The position numbers and the translations under genes are program-made. A DNA stretch of 64,000 nt from Microbacterium testaceum StLB037. Its GTDB lineage: Bacteria > Actinomycetota > Actinomycetes > Actinomycetales > Microbacteriaceae. The notes under the pieces were generated by a model. The model did no database searches, was not told the DNA's origin, and was given only the letters and a program-made list of their open reading frames with translations. Shown here piece after piece: positions 53,068 to 63,192 of the stretch. Position 1 is the first letter of the stretch; each line of letters starts with the position of its first letter. Where the stretch lies: contig NC_015125.1 of the NCBI RefSeq assembly GCF_000202635.1, positions 496,001 to 560,000 on the forward strand, given 5' to 3'.

Positions 53068-54726
53068 TCAGGACGTCGTGCCCTGCTGCGCCGCGAGGAC
53101 GCGGATGTCGTCCGCCACGAGCGTCCACGAGCTGCCCCGTCGGCTGTACAAGTGTCCCGAGTCGTCGAGGACCCGCACGCTCGTGCTCCCTCCCGCGACG
53201 GTGCGCGCGCCGTCGGGAGCGGCTCCGATCGTCCCGCGACCGCCGACCCCGAGCTCCCCCAGGTGGCTGACGCCGGCGTCGACGGTGAGGATGCCGAGGG
53301 TCGCGTCGTCGAGCCAGGCCAGATCGAAGGCCCCCGACTCGGTGAACGACAACACGTGCGGCGGGCCGAGGTTGATCTCGTTCGTCGTGCGCTGGATGCC
53401 GGCGAGCCACACCTCGCGGACACCGGCGACGGTCACGATCGCGGCCACCCGGGTGCCGTCGCGGGAGATCTGGAAGGCGGTGATCTCGGAGGCATCCGGC
53501 CAGGCGTTGCCGATCTCGGCGGGAACGCCTTCCGGGGTGAAGGCCCGGAGCTGCGCGGGCGACGAGGACGGCACGCTCCAGATGAGCCCCGACGAGTCGA
53601 TCGAGGGCGCCACGAGACCGGGACGGTCGTCGAGGAGGAACGTCCGGCCATCGGCGAGCGCACTCGCCACCGTGCCCTGCGCGGTGCGGACCGCGGCGAG
53701 GCTCCGATCGGCCTCGAGCTCGACCGACTGCGGTCCGAGCGACTCCACGGCATCCGACAAGCCCGGGATCGTGGTGACCTGATCCCCCGAGAGGATGCCG
53801 AAGGTCCCGTCCGCGGTCACGACCGCGGGCGGCGGATCGACGCGCGTCACCCGCACCGGGACCTCCTCGGCCGCGACGGGGGTGCCCTCGACGGTCATCT
53901 GCACCTGGCTGATGCCGGCCGTCGACAGGCTGCGCGTCAACTGCGTCTGCATCCGGTTCAGCGTGGTGGTGTCCAGGCTCAGCGCCGCCCGCGGCAGCTG
54001 CACCTGCGCGACGCCGCCGGAGGACAGCGTCACCGAACGTCCGACCAACGAGAGGTCTTCGGGGAAGGCGCTCTTCACCGCTCCTTCGAGCCAGGCGCTC
54101 GGCTGACCGTCGACGAGGGCCGTCGCGACACGACTGGCCACGAGAGGTCGGGGGAACCAGCGCACATCCGGGACGATGAACGTCCAGGTCGGGTCGAAGT
54201 AGGCCACGGATGCCGATTGGTAGACCGTGGGGAAGACCTCTTCGTAGAGCACGACACCGTCGGGGGCCGCGCTGATGCGCCACTGGTCGTCGACCTTCGT
54301 CAGCGAATAGCCGAGGGACTCCGTCGTGCCGTCCACGCTCGGCGAATACGCCCCGTTCGCGTCGACGCTCGCGACCGTCGACAGCGACACGGTGACGGTC
54401 GCCCCGTCCGACGACGCGGCGGCGCGACGGTCCGCCAAGCGGTCGATGGTGACGCGCGCGCGGGGATCCCACTGCGTGCCCGGCGCGAGGAACAGCTTCG
54501 CGGTGGCCCAGTCGTCGGCGGGACCCGACCCCGCCCGGAGGAAGCCCTCGACGATCTCCGCCGGCGAGGCGTCGTCCTGCGGTCCGTCGGGGACGAACGC
54601 GAACGTCTGGGTGTCGTCGGTCTGCGGCCCGCGGCCGGGATTGACGTATCCCGCGGTGGGCAGGCCCGTGCACGCCGAGAGCACGAGCACCAGCGTGAGG
54701 CTCAACAGGGAAAGGGCGCGCCTCAT
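53068..54726 (-). CDS. lpqB: lipoprotein LpqB, 552 aa
   Basis: A secreted lipoprotein with lipobox LSAC (Cys19). A GerMN domain (about 190-300) and the C-terminal LpqB beta-propeller-like region (about 310-545) follow. In mycobacteria LpqB binds the extracellular part of MtrB and tunes MtrA phosphorylation. The ATG overlaps the mtrB stop by four bases. Gene order mtrA-mtrB-lpqB is the standard one. Confidence 0.93.
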   Translation of the reverse strand: MRRALSLLSLTLVLVLSACTGLPTAGYVNPGRGPQTDDTQTFAFVPDGPQDDASPAEIVEGFLRAGSGPADDWATAKLFLAPGTQWDPRARVTIDRLADRRAAASSDGATVTVSLSTVASVDANGAYSPSVDGTTESLGYSLTKVDDQWRISAAPDGVVLYEEVFPTVYQSASVAYFDPTWTFIVPDVRWFPRPLVASRVATALVDGQPSAWLEGAVKSAFPEDLSLVGRSVTLSSGGVAQVQLPRAALSLDTTTLNRMQTQLTRSLSTAGISQVQMTVEGTPVAAEEVPVRVTRVDPPPAVVTADGTFGILSGDQVTTIPGLSDAVESLGPQSVELEADRSLAAVRTAQGTVASALADGRTFLLDDRPGLVAPSIDSSGLIWSVPSSSPAQLRAFTPEGVPAEIGNAWPDASEITAFQISRDGTRVAAIVTVAGVREVWLAGIQRTTNEINLGPPHVLSFTESGAFDLAWLDDATLGILTVDAGVSHLGELGVGGRGTIGAAPDGARTVAGGSTSVRVLDDSGHLYSRRGSSWTLVADDIRVLAAQQGTTS

Positions 54727-56414
54727 GTCGTTCCTCGCGTCGTCGTCGTGCGGCCGAGCGAGATCGGCTGGGTGAGGCCGAGCGCCTCGAGGGTGCCGCC
54801 CTGCTCGTCGTCGGGCACGAGAGGAAGGGGTGAACTCCCCAGTGGCCGACCGTCGCGCGGCAGGGTGAGAACGAAGTTGGAGCCGCGGCCGGGTTCCGAC
54901 CACACCGCCAGGGTGCCGCCGTGCAGCCGTGCATCCCCGAGGGCGATGGACAGGCCGAGACCGGTTCCGCCGATCGTCCGGACGCGCGAGGGGTCGGCGC
55001 GCCAGAACCGGTCGAACACGCGGTCGACGTCTTCGGCGCGCATGCCCAGACCGAAGTCGCGTACGCCGAGGGCGACGGCATCCCGATCACTGTCGACGGA
55101 CACGACGATCGGGCGACCCTCCCCGTGCTCGATCGCGTTGCCGAGGAGGTTGCGCACGATCCGACGGATGCGGCGGGCGTCCATGTCGACGGGGGTGTAT
55201 CCGCCCGGGGCGACCAGACGCACGTCGGTGCCGTGCTTCTCGGCGAGCTGTTCCATCGATGCGATGACGTCTTCGGCCAGGGAGGCGAGGCTCGTGGGCT
55301 CGAGCTCGAGCTGCACGGATCCCGCGTCGTAGCGGCTGATCTCGAGGAGGTCGGTGAGCAGGACCTCGAAGCGCTGCACCTGTGCGTGCAGCAGTTCGGC
55401 GGCGCGGCCCGTGACGGGATCGAACTCCTCGCGCTGGTCGTTGATCATGTCCGCCGCGAGCTTGATCGTGGTCAGGGGCGTCCGGAGCTCGTGCGAGACG
55501 TCCGAGACGAAGCGCTGCTGCACGAGGGACAGGTCGGCGAGCTCCTTGATCTGGGACTCGATGCTGTCCGCCATCGCGTTGAACGACCGGTTCAGCGTGG
55601 CCAGCTCGTCCTCGCCGCGCACTGGCAGCCGCACACCCAGATCGCCCGCCGCGAGCTTCGCGCTGGTCTCGGCGGCATCCGCGATCGGCGTCGTCACCGA
55701 ACGCAGGACGACCCAGGCGATCGCGCCGATGAGCACGACGAGGATCAGGCCGACCACCCACAGGAGCACCTGGACGAACGACAGCGTCTGCGCGGCGCTC
55801 GCGAGGTCGTACCCCATGTAGAGCTCGTAGTAGTCGACTCCGTCCTGCGCGGGGAAGCGCAACTGATGACCGACCAGGATGCCGGGAACCTCGCGATCGT
55901 TCTCGGCGGGGAGCGCCACCGACTGCCACCACTGCAGGTCGGGGCTGGACTGCACCTGGGTGCGCAGCTCGGGGGTCACGAGGGCGGACTCGAAGGTCGG
56001 GGAGATGAACGGCTGCGGGGCGAGGGGCGAGGGCGGGCCGATGCGGTAGAGCGCGATGAGGTCGCTCGACGACTGCTGGGACAGCCGTGTCGCGATGCCG
56101 TTCATGAGCGTCTGGGCAGCGGCCGGGTCGGTGGAGTCGACGGCGGCGTCGAGGGTGGCCTGCGCCGAGGCGGTGGCCCGTTGCGCCTCGAGGAGGACCT
56201 GGTCCTTGCGTGCGGTGAAGAGCTCGTTCTGGATGACGAGGGCCATCGCGAGACATGTCACGAGGATGGTCGTCGCGGTCAGGGCGACGGTGATGACGAT
56301 GGTGCGGAAGCGCAGCGAGCGCCGCCACAGGGTGATGACGCGGTCACGCGTTGCGCGCCAGTCACGCGTGCTCCACCCTCGCGGCGACGCCAGAGTGCGC
56401 ACCGCGCCTGTCAT
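54723..56414 (-). CDS. mtrB: sensor histidine kinase MtrB, 563 aa
   Basis: Membrane sensor for the MtrA regulator. TM1 spans about 38-60, then a 150-residue extracytoplasmic domain, TM2 about 214-238, and HAMP about 239-291. The dimerisation box FVSDVSHELRTPLTT follows, with phospho-His308. The ATPase domain has NLLGNAIEHGEG, DFGLGM and GTGLGLSI. The ATG at 56414 lies eight bases after the mtrA stop; a longer frame overlapping mtrA is less likely. MtrAB controls cell division and wall hydrolases in actinobacteria. Confidence 0.94.
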   Translation of the reverse strand: MTGAVRTLASPRGWSTRDWRATRDRVITLWRRSLRFRTIVITVALTATTILVTCLAMALVIQNELFTARKDQVLLEAQRATASAQATLDAAVDSTDPAAAQTLMNGIATRLSQQSSSDLIALYRIGPPSPLAPQPFISPTFESALVTPELRTQVQSSPDLQWWQSVALPAENDREVPGILVGHQLRFPAQDGVDYYELYMGYDLASAAQTLSFVQVLLWVVGLILVVLIGAIAWVVLRSVTTPIADAAETSAKLAAGDLGVRLPVRGEDELATLNRSFNAMADSIESQIKELADLSLVQQRFVSDVSHELRTPLTTIKLAADMINDQREEFDPVTGRAAELLHAQVQRFEVLLTDLLEISRYDAGSVQLELEPTSLASLAEDVIASMEQLAEKHGTDVRLVAPGGYTPVDMDARRIRRIVRNLLGNAIEHGEGRPIVVSVDSDRDAVALGVRDFGLGMRAEDVDRVFDRFWRADPSRVRTIGGTGLGLSIALGDARLHGGTLAVWSEPGRGSNFVLTLPRDGRPLGSSPLPLVPDDEQGGTLEALGLTQPISLGRTTTTRGTT

Positions 56415-56421
56415 GACGGCC

Positions 56422-57102
56422 TCAAGCCACCGCGCCGGCGCGATAGCCCACACCGCGGACGGTGGTGACGATGCGGGGGTTGTCGGGGTCGGCCTCGATC
56501 TTCGCCCGGAGTCGCTGGACGTGCACGTTCACCAGGCGCGTGTCCGCCTTGTAGTGATAGCCCCAGACCTGCTCGAGCAACATCTCGCGGGAGAACACCT
56601 GCTGCGGCTTCTCGGCGAGGGCGACGAGGAGCTCGAACTCGAGCGGGGTGAGCGCGATCGGGTTGTCGCCCCGCCGCACCTCGTGTGCGGCCACGTCGAC
56701 CACGAGGTCGCCGATGCGCAGCGTCTCGTCGACCGGTACCTGCACCGGGCGCAGGCGGGTGCGGATGCGGGCGACGAGCTCCTTCGGGTTGAACGGCTTC
56801 ATGATGTAGTCGTCGGCACCGGACTCGAGCCCCTTCACCACGTCGGCGGTGTCGGTGCGGGCCGTGAGCATGATGATCGGCACGCCGGACTCGGCGCGCA
56901 CGCGCGTGCAGATCTCGATGCCGTCGACGCCGGGCAGCATGAGGTCGAGCAGGATCAGATCGGGCCGCTCGGTACGCCAGGCGTCGACGGCCTGGGCGCC
57001 GTCGGCGCAGAAGACCGTGTCGAATCCTTCGGTGCGCAGCACGATGCCGATCATCTCGGCCAGTGCGGTGTCGTCGTCGACAACCAGGATCCGTGAAGTC
57101 AT
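56422..57102 (-). CDS. mtrA: response regulator MtrA, 226 aa
   Basis: OmpR/PhoB-type regulator: receiver domain with VVDDD and phospho-Asp53 (LLDLMLPG), then a winged-helix DNA-binding domain (about 130-225, with ALTPLEFELLVALAEKPQQVFSREMLLEQVWGY). MtrA is essential or important for replication-division coupling in actinobacteria. No Shine-Dalgarno is seen before the ATG; TACTCT at 57178-57183 may be its -10. Confidence 0.95.
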   Translation of the reverse strand: MTSRILVVDDDTALAEMIGIVLRTEGFDTVFCADGAQAVDAWRTERPDLILLDLMLPGVDGIEICTRVRAESGVPIIMLTARTDTADVVKGLESGADDYIMKPFNPKELVARIRTRLRPVQVPVDETLRIGDLVVDVAAHEVRRGDNPIALTPLEFELLVALAEKPQQVFSREMLLEQVWGYHYKADTRLVNVHVQRLRAKIEADPDNPRIVTTVRGVGYRAGAVA

Positions 57103-57177
57103 CGGGTGTACGTCTTCCGTCTCGAAACCCGCTCGGGGACGGGCAATGGCACCCCGGGTGAGGGAGCAATCCCTCTG

Positions 57178-57183
57178 AGAGTA
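57178..57183 (-). promoter_or_regulatory. candidate -10 of mtrAB-lpqB
   Basis: TACTCT on the minus strand, 75 bases before mtrA; no good -35. Tentative. Confidence 0.3.
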
Positions 57184-57299
57184 GTCGAGATGCCCGGGAA
57201 GGGGCCGAGCGTGCCGGGGGTGTCCGGTTCCGAGTCCCGTTCCGTGTCGGTGGTCTGTGACACGATGAAGACACTGCCGACCACCGAGGAGGCGTCATC

Positions 57300-58868
57300 G
57301 TGACCGCGTACCCCGCCTGGACCCCCGCGTCGCGCCCGGGCATCGTGCCGCTGCATCCGTACGGATTCGGGATGATCCTGAGCCGGTCGTTCACGGCCCT
57401 TCGTCACAACCCCCGCGTCCTGCTGGGCTTCGCGCTCGTCGTGCAGACCGTGGCGTACGTGATCCTCAGCGTCGCTGTGGCGGGTGCGGCCATCGCCAGC
57501 TTCTCCCGGCTCGACACGCTCCGAGAGGGCAGCGACGACTTCAACGCCGTGATGGCCGGGTCGATCGCCGTCACCGCCGTCGTCGCCCTGGTGCTGGGCG
57601 TGGCGGCGAGCGGACTGAGCGTCCTCGTGCAGGGGGTCGTCGTCGCCGAGGTCGCGCACGCGGTCGTCGCCGAGAAACCCACGCTGAAGGTCGTCTGGCG
57701 GCGGGTACGACCGGTCTTCTGGCGCCTCATCGGGTACGCCGCCCTGACGTTCGCGGCGGCGTTCGTCGTGCTCGCGGTGCTGGCCGCGATCGTCGTCCCC
57801 CTCTCCATCGCCATCCTGCCCGTGGGCGTGCTCCTGGGGATCCTGCTCGGCCTCGCCTGCATCCCGCTCTACCTGTGGCTTGCGACCAAGCTCTTCCTCG
57901 TCCCGTCCGTCATCATCCTCGAGGGCGCCGGGATCCGCGCCGGCATCGCGCGATCGTGGCGGCTCACGCGCGGGCGGTTCTGGTCGACGTTCGGCGTTCT
58001 CGTGATCATCTCCGTGGCGTTCAGCGTGGTCGCCCAGATCATCTCGATCCCGCTCAGCATGGGAGCGACCTTGATCTCGACCCTCATCGCTCCCACCGGC
58101 AGTGCCCAACCGGGGGCGATCGTGGGCTACATCGTCGTGCAGGTGATCGGGCAGGTCGGCATCCTGCTCGTCCAGTGCATCGCCCTCGTCGTGCAGTCCA
58201 CGTCGGCGGTCCTGGTCTACGTCGACGCTCGCATGCGCGTCGAAGGACTGGATCAAGACCTCGCCTCGTACGTGGAGGCGCGGGATGCCGGCGCCGACGA
58301 TCTTCCCGATCCGTACCGCGTGGGCATCGGGCGCTCGGTCGCCCCGGTCCAGCGGTGGGGAGCCCCGGTGCCCGGCGGGGTGCCCGCGGGATGGGGTCCG
58401 CCGTCCGCGGCGCCGTATGGAGCGGCACCTGCTGCTCCCCCGTATGGGCCCGCACCGACCACTCCCCCGTACGGTGGGGCGCCGACCACTCCCCCGTACG
58501 GTGGGGCGCCGAGCGCTGCCCCGTACGGGGCGGCGCCGACGGGGCAGCCCTACGGAACCGCGCCGGCCGGGCAGCCGTACGGCTCGGCGCCGACCACGGC
58601 GCCGTCCGGAGGAGTACCGGCCGCCGCGCCGCCGTACGCGGCCGCGCCTCCTCCGCCTCCCGCTGGGGCTCCGGCCCCGGCCCCGGCTCCCGCTGGGGCC
58701 CCGGCCCCGGCCCCGGCTCCCGCTGCCACCCCGACTCCGGTGGCCGGCGATCAGTCCGGCCTCCCGGCGACCGGCGGAGACACCACGAGCGACGAAGCAT
58801 CGGACCCGCCCGCCCCACCGTCGACGACCACGTGGACGGCTCCCGGGGCCCGGCCCGACGACGCATGA
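57300..58868 (+). CDS. polytopic membrane protein with Pro/Ala/Gly repeat tail, 522 aa
   Basis: Residues about 20-320 form a six-helix membrane domain with two internal amphipathic RSWRLTRGRFWSTFG-type segments, as in glycerophosphodiester phosphodiesterase membrane-domain (GDPD-associated/DUF7544-like) proteins. After about residue 340 the chain is a low-complexity tail of APxxPPYGG and PAPAPAG repeats, probably cytoplasmic or extracellular and disordered. GTG start with GAGGAGG upstream. It overlaps the next gene by four bases and heads a five-gene operon. Confidence 0.82.
   Translation: MTAYPAWTPASRPGIVPLHPYGFGMILSRSFTALRHNPRVLLGFALVVQTVAYVILSVAVAGAAIASFSRLDTLREGSDDFNAVMAGSIAVTAVVALVLGVAASGLSVLVQGVVVAEVAHAVVAEKPTLKVVWRRVRPVFWRLIGYAALTFAAAFVVLAVLAAIVVPLSIAILPVGVLLGILLGLACIPLYLWLATKLFLVPSVIILEGAGIRAGIARSWRLTRGRFWSTFGVLVIISVAFSVVAQIISIPLSMGATLISTLIAPTGSAQPGAIVGYIVVQVIGQVGILLVQCIALVVQSTSAVLVYVDARMRVEGLDQDLASYVEARDAGADDLPDPYRVGIGRSVAPVQRWGAPVPGGVPAGWGPPSAAPYGAAPAAPPYGPAPTTPPYGGAPTTPPYGGAPSAAPYGAAPTGQPYGTAPAGQPYGSAPTTAPSGGVPAAAPPYAAAPPPPPAGAPAPAPAPAGAPAPAPAPAATPTPVAGDQSGLPATGGDTTSDEASDPPAPPSTTTWTAPGARPDDA
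58456..58509 (+). repeat. 27-bp in-frame tandem duplication
   Basis: Two identical 27-base copies (58456-58482 and 58483-58509) encode the nine-residue unit PTTPPYGGA within the protein tail, a sign of recent slippage or recombination. Confidence 0.85.
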
Positions 58869-59536
58869 CGCCGCCGCTCGCGCTGACGGCCTCGGCTCTC
58901 TCCGCCCTCCTGCCCGACGCCGACGAGGCGCGCGAGTGGGCCGAGCGCGAACTCTCCGACCCGGCCTACCAAGCCGCCGAGCCGACGCCCATCGATCGAC
59001 TGGCACGAGCCGTGGTCGACTTCTTCGGAGAGTTGCCGCGCAACTCCGCGAACGGTGAGTGGGGTCCCCCGGCGCTGATCGTTCTGGCGCTCATCCTGGC
59101 GGTCGGCATCGTCATCGGCATCCTGATCTGGGGCCGACCCCGCGCGCTCGCCCGCGCGCAGCCCCCGGCGCGCGCGCTCTTCGACGAAGATGACGGGCGC
59201 TCGGCCGAGGAGTTGCGTCGCGACGCCGAAGCCGCGGCCGCGCGCGGCGAGTGGGACGCGGCGATCGTCCTCCGGTTCCGTGCCTTCGCACGGGGCCTCA
59301 CCGAGCGCGGCCTCGTCGACCCACCGCCCGGTGCCACCGTGCATACCTTCGCGCGCGCGGCCGCGGCCGCGCTTCCCGCGCTGGGAGCCGGGCTCGACAA
59401 TGCGGCATCCCTCTTCGACGACGTGCGCTATCTCCGTCGTCCCGGGACCGAGAAGAGCTACCGCGTGGTCGCCGATCTCGACGCCGACGCCGTCCGCACG
59501 CGCCCCGCGTCGGCCGCCCTGGCGGGGGCCTCGTGA
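58865..59536 (+). CDS. DUF4129 domain membrane protein, 223 aa
   Basis: One membrane helix (about 68-90, ALIVLALILAVGIVIGILIW) is followed by the DUF4129 domain (about 110-215, with RGEWDAAIVLRFRAFARGLTERGLV and ASLFDDVRYLRRPG). The family occurs with MoxR and DUF58 proteins, and with transglutaminase-like TgpA, in envelope-associated operons; the biochemical role is unknown. Start and stop overlap both neighbours (ATGA and GTGA). Confidence 0.87.
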   Translation: MTPPLALTASALSALLPDADEAREWAERELSDPAYQAAEPTPIDRLARAVVDFFGELPRNSANGEWGPPALIVLALILAVGIVIGILIWGRPRALARAQPPARALFDEDDGRSAEELRRDAEAAAARGEWDAAIVLRFRAFARGLTERGLVDPPPGATVHTFARAAAAALPALGAGLDNAASLFDDVRYLRRPGTEKSYRVVADLDADAVRTRPASAALAGAS

Positions 59537-60711
59537 CCGCAATCAGCGACGCGCCCGTCACCGCGCACCCCCGCCGCCGAGCCGCCCTCGGGTGGATCGC
59601 TCTTGCGGTCGGCCTCCTTCTCATCGGACTCGTGGGGACGACGCTCGTCTACGGGGGCTGGAAGGAGAAGGGGCTGCTCGATCCCGAGTCCCCCGCCCCC
59701 GACGGCGCCCGCGCGCTCGTCCGCATCCTGGAGCAGCAGGGAGTGACCGTGACGGTCGCGCGCGACCGCGCCACGGCGGAACGGGCCCTGGCCGGATCGG
59801 ACGCCACCCTGGTGATGCGCGACGCTCCGATGCTCTCCGATGCGACCCTGAGCTCGCTCGCCGAGCGGGCGCGGGATGTCGTGCTCGTGGAGCCGCGGTC
59901 GCGTGCCCTCGATGTGCTCATGAACGGCTCAGCCCTCGGTGGCTTCGCGGCCGACCGTGCCGCCGACCCCGGGTGCGATCTCCCGGCACCGGAGGCTGCG
60001 GGGACCGCGCGTACCGGCGAATTGATGGTGCCCGGTCAGGGCGTCGACGGGTGCTATCGGGTCGACGGCGACTTCGGGCTCCTCTCGTGGGAGACGAGCG
60101 ACGGGCGCACCGTCACCGCCCTCGACGGCACGTCGACGATGACCAACGCCGCACTCCCCCTCGACGGCAATGCCGCCCTCGCGATCGGCACTCTTGCCCG
60201 GACCGGCACCGTGGTCTGGTACGTCCCCTCCCCGTCCGACGCGGATGCCGGCACGGCCCCGCAGACACTGGGCGACCTCACTCCCCCGTGGGTGACCCCC
60301 GCCATCCTCCTGCTCTTTCTCTCGGGGCTCGTCGCAGCGATCTGGCGGGGGCGCCGTTTCGGCCCGCTCGTCACCGAGCGCCTTCCGGTGATGGTCCGCG
60401 CGAACGAGACGACCGAGGGGCGTGCGCGCCTGTACGCCGCGGCGGGAGACGCCCCGCACGCCCTCGACGAGCTGCGGCGGGCCGCACGCGGTCGGCTTGT
60501 CCGCGTGATGGGCCTGGCCACGCACACGCCGCCGGAGCAGGTTGCCGACGCCGTCGCCGAGCGGCTCGGAGCCGACCGCGGCGCGATGCGCGGCATCCTG
60601 ATCACCGACACCCCCACCACCGATCGTGACCTGGTCGCGGCCAGCGACCGCCTCCGCGACCTCGAGACGAGCGTGCGCGCCGCGCTCTCCACCGAAAGGA
60701 CCACCCGATGA
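59533..60711 (+). CDS. DUF4350 domain membrane protein, 392 aa
   Basis: One helix near the N-terminus (about 19-40) and one at about 252-270 flank an extracytoplasmic DUF4350 domain (about 48-230), which has a GATase1-like fold and often accompanies MoxR ATPases. The C-terminal 120 residues are cytoplasmic and helical. GTG start overlapping the DUF4129 stop; its own stop overlaps moxR (ATGA). Confidence 0.86.
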   Translation: MTAISDAPVTAHPRRRAALGWIALAVGLLLIGLVGTTLVYGGWKEKGLLDPESPAPDGARALVRILEQQGVTVTVARDRATAERALAGSDATLVMRDAPMLSDATLSSLAERARDVVLVEPRSRALDVLMNGSALGGFAADRAADPGCDLPAPEAAGTARTGELMVPGQGVDGCYRVDGDFGLLSWETSDGRTVTALDGTSTMTNAALPLDGNAALAIGTLARTGTVVWYVPSPSDADAGTAPQTLGDLTPPWVTPAILLLFLSGLVAAIWRGRRFGPLVTERLPVMVRANETTEGRARLYAAAGDAPHALDELRRAARGRLVRVMGLATHTPPEQVADAVAERLGADRGAMRGILITDTPTTDRDLVAASDRLRDLETSVRAALSTERTTR

Positions 60712-61766
60712 CCGACAGTCCTCTCGACGCCCCTCAGCCCGGTGTTCCCCCGCAGCCGGCATCCCCGCCCTCCGCCGCACCGGCGGCGAGCGCACCGGTC
60801 GAGCCCGGGTCGCGAGACGCCGCGCTGCGCGAAGCGATGAACCGGGTGCGGGTCGAGGTCGGCAAGGCCGTGGTCGGTCAGGACGGCACGGTCACGGGCC
60901 TGCTCATCGCCCTGCTCTCGCGCGGACACGTCCTGCTCGAGGGTGTCCCGGGGGTGGCGAAGACGCTTCTCGTGCGCTCGTTCAGCCGAGCACTCGGCCT
61001 CGACACGCACCGCGTGCAGTTCACCCCCGACCTGATGCCCGGCGACGTCACCGGCTCCCTCGTCTACGACGCCCGCACCGGGGAGTTCGAGTTCCGCGCC
61101 GGGCCGGTGTTCACGCACGTCCTTCTGGCCGACGAGATCAACCGCACCCCGCCGAAGACGCAGGCGGCCCTCCTCGAGGCCATGGAGGAGCGTCAGGTGT
61201 CGTCCGACGGCGTGAGCCGCCCGCTGCCCGACCCCTTCCTCGTCGCCGCGACGCAGAACCCCGTCGAGCACGAGGGCACGTACACGCTGCCCGAGGCTCA
61301 GCTCGACCGCTTCCTCATGAAGCTCGTGGTCGACCTGCCCGGCCGCGACGCCGAGGTCGATGTCCTTCGGCGGCACGCGGGCGGATTCGACCCGCGCCGA
61401 CTCGACGCGGCGGGCCTCGATCCGGTCGTGACCGCCGACGAGATCCTCGCCGCGCAGCGCGCCGCCGCGACCGTCGCCGTCGATGACGACCTGCTCGGCT
61501 ACATCGTCGACCTCGCCCGGGCGACCCGGCAGAGCCCTTCGGTGCTGCTCGGCGTGAGCCCGCGCGCGACGACCGGGCTGCTCGCCGCGGCGAAGGCCTG
61601 GGCGTGGCTCGGCGGGTATCCCGCGATCACCCCCGACCACGTGCAGACCATGCTCGTTCCGGTCTGGCGCCACCGCATCCGCCTGCGCCCCGAGGCCGAG
61701 ATCGAGGGCGTCTCCGTCGATGCGATCCTCACCTCGGTGCTGCAGCAGACCCGCGTCCCCATCTGA
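60708..61766 (+). CDS. MoxR family AAA+ ATPase, 352 aa
   Basis: A chaperone-like AAA+ protein: Walker A LEGVPGVAKTLLVRS, Walker B LADEINRTPPKTQ, sensor 1 VAATQNPVEHEGTYTLPEAQLDRF. MoxR proteins assemble or activate partners, typically the von Willebrand-type DUF58 protein encoded next to them. The Pro/Ala-rich first 45 residues are an extension. The stop overlaps the DUF58 start by one base (TGATG). Confidence 0.92.
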   Translation: MTDSPLDAPQPGVPPQPASPPSAAPAASAPVEPGSRDAALREAMNRVRVEVGKAVVGQDGTVTGLLIALLSRGHVLLEGVPGVAKTLLVRSFSRALGLDTHRVQFTPDLMPGDVTGSLVYDARTGEFEFRAGPVFTHVLLADEINRTPPKTQAALLEAMEERQVSSDGVSRPLPDPFLVAATQNPVEHEGTYTLPEAQLDRFLMKLVVDLPGRDAEVDVLRRHAGGFDPRRLDAAGLDPVVTADEILAAQRAAATVAVDDDLLGYIVDLARATRQSPSVLLGVSPRATTGLLAAAKAWAWLGGYPAITPDHVQTMLVPVWRHRIRLRPEAEIEGVSVDAILTSVLQQTRVPI

Positions 61767-63067
61767 TGTTCGTCACCGGCCGTCTCGCCCTGCTCGTCGC
61801 CGTCGGCGTCGTCCCGCTCGTGCTCCTGAGCACGGCGGGCGCGCCCGCGTGGCTCGTCGTGGGCGTGTGGGTGCTGCTGTGCGCTCTGGCGGCCCTCGTC
61901 GACATGCTGGCTGCGGCCGACCCGCGCGCGGTCGAGATCACGCGCCGGCTCCCGGAGCGGGTGCTGCGCGACGAGCCCGTCGCCGGCGAGCTGCGGGTGC
62001 GCAACCTCGGCCGTCGCGTCCTCCGCGCACGGGTCCGCGACGCGTGGCAGCCCACGGCGGGGGCGCCGGAGGAGCGCTCGCGGTTCGTCGTCCCGCCCGG
62101 CGAACGGCGGGGCGCTCCCCTCCCCCTGCTCCCTCGGCGCCGCGGCGAGATCCGCAGCGGCTTCGTGGTGGTGCGCGCCTCCGGCCCGCTCGGACTGGCC
62201 GGACGGCAGGCGGTCGTCGACGCACCGGGACGGATCCGGGTCCTTCCCCCCTTCACCTCGCGTCGGCATCTGCCGTCCCGCCTCGCGCGGTTGCGCGAGC
62301 TCGACGGCAACACGAGCCTGATGGTGCGCGGACAGGGGACCGAGTTCGACAGCTTGCGCGAGTACGTCCGCGGCGATGACGTCCGCTCGATCGACTGGCG
62401 CGCGACGGCACGCGCCGGCACGACGATGCTGCGCACGTGGCGCCCCGAACGCGACCGGCATGTCGTCATCGTGATCGACACCGGCCGCACCGCGGCGGCG
62501 CGCGTCGGAGACGGGGCCCGCCTGGACGCCGCCATGGAGGCGACCCTCCTCCTGTCCGCTCTCGCCGCCCGTGCGGGCGACCACGTGCACCTCGTGATGT
62601 TCGACCGTGTCGCGCGCGCCCGCGTGACGAAGGTCGACGGCTCTCAGCTGCTGCCGGCCCTGGTCGACGCGATGGCTCCCGTCGAGCCGCAGCTGATCGA
62701 CACGGACTGGGATGCCGCCTTCGCCCAGGTCCGTCAGCTCACGGTCCGCCCCGCCCTCGTCGTGCTGCTCACCGCGCACGACGACCCGGAAGCGGCTCGG
62801 GGCTTCCTCGCCGCACTGCCCGCCGTGGCGGCGCGCTCCCGCCTGCTCGTCGCGACGGCCACCGACGGACCGGGCGAAGAACCGGAGCGGACGGATGCCG
62901 CCTCCGTCTACGCGGCGGCCGCCATCGAGCGGGCGCGGCACGACGCCGACCGCGTCCGTGCCGCCGTGGTCCGCGCCGGCGGCGACGCCGTCTCCGCCTC
63001 CGCGGACGACCTGCCCCCGCTCGTCGCCGACCGCTACCTCGCGCTCAAGGCGGCCGGGCGGCTCTAG
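61766..63067 (+). CDS. DUF58 domain protein (vWA-like), 433 aa
   Basis: Two N-terminal helices (about 5-22 and 27-48) anchor the protein. The middle has a beta-rich region, then the DUF58 signature EFDSLREYVRGDDVRSIDWRATAR (about 193-216) and a von Willebrand A-like fold with VIVIDTGRT (MIDAS DxS replaced by DTGRT). It is the usual partner of the MoxR ATPase. The last gene of the operon. Confidence 0.9.
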   Translation: MFVTGRLALLVAVGVVPLVLLSTAGAPAWLVVGVWVLLCALAALVDMLAAADPRAVEITRRLPERVLRDEPVAGELRVRNLGRRVLRARVRDAWQPTAGAPEERSRFVVPPGERRGAPLPLLPRRRGEIRSGFVVVRASGPLGLAGRQAVVDAPGRIRVLPPFTSRRHLPSRLARLRELDGNTSLMVRGQGTEFDSLREYVRGDDVRSIDWRATARAGTTMLRTWRPERDRHVVIVIDTGRTAAARVGDGARLDAAMEATLLLSALAARAGDHVHLVMFDRVARARVTKVDGSQLLPALVDAMAPVEPQLIDTDWDAAFAQVRQLTVRPALVVLLTAHDDPEAARGFLAALPAVAARSRLLVATATDGPGEEPERTDAASVYAAAAIERARHDADRVRAAVVRAGGDAVSASADDLPPLVADRYLALKAAGRL

Positions 63068-63192
63068 CACATCCAGGCCCCATGCAGCCGGGGACATACG
63101 TCGCGGCTTATCCTGGGGGGTACCCTTCGAGCCGACAGCGCGTTCCCTCCGCGCTCGGCTGCGCCGTCTACGCACAGGATGCGGGAGAACTC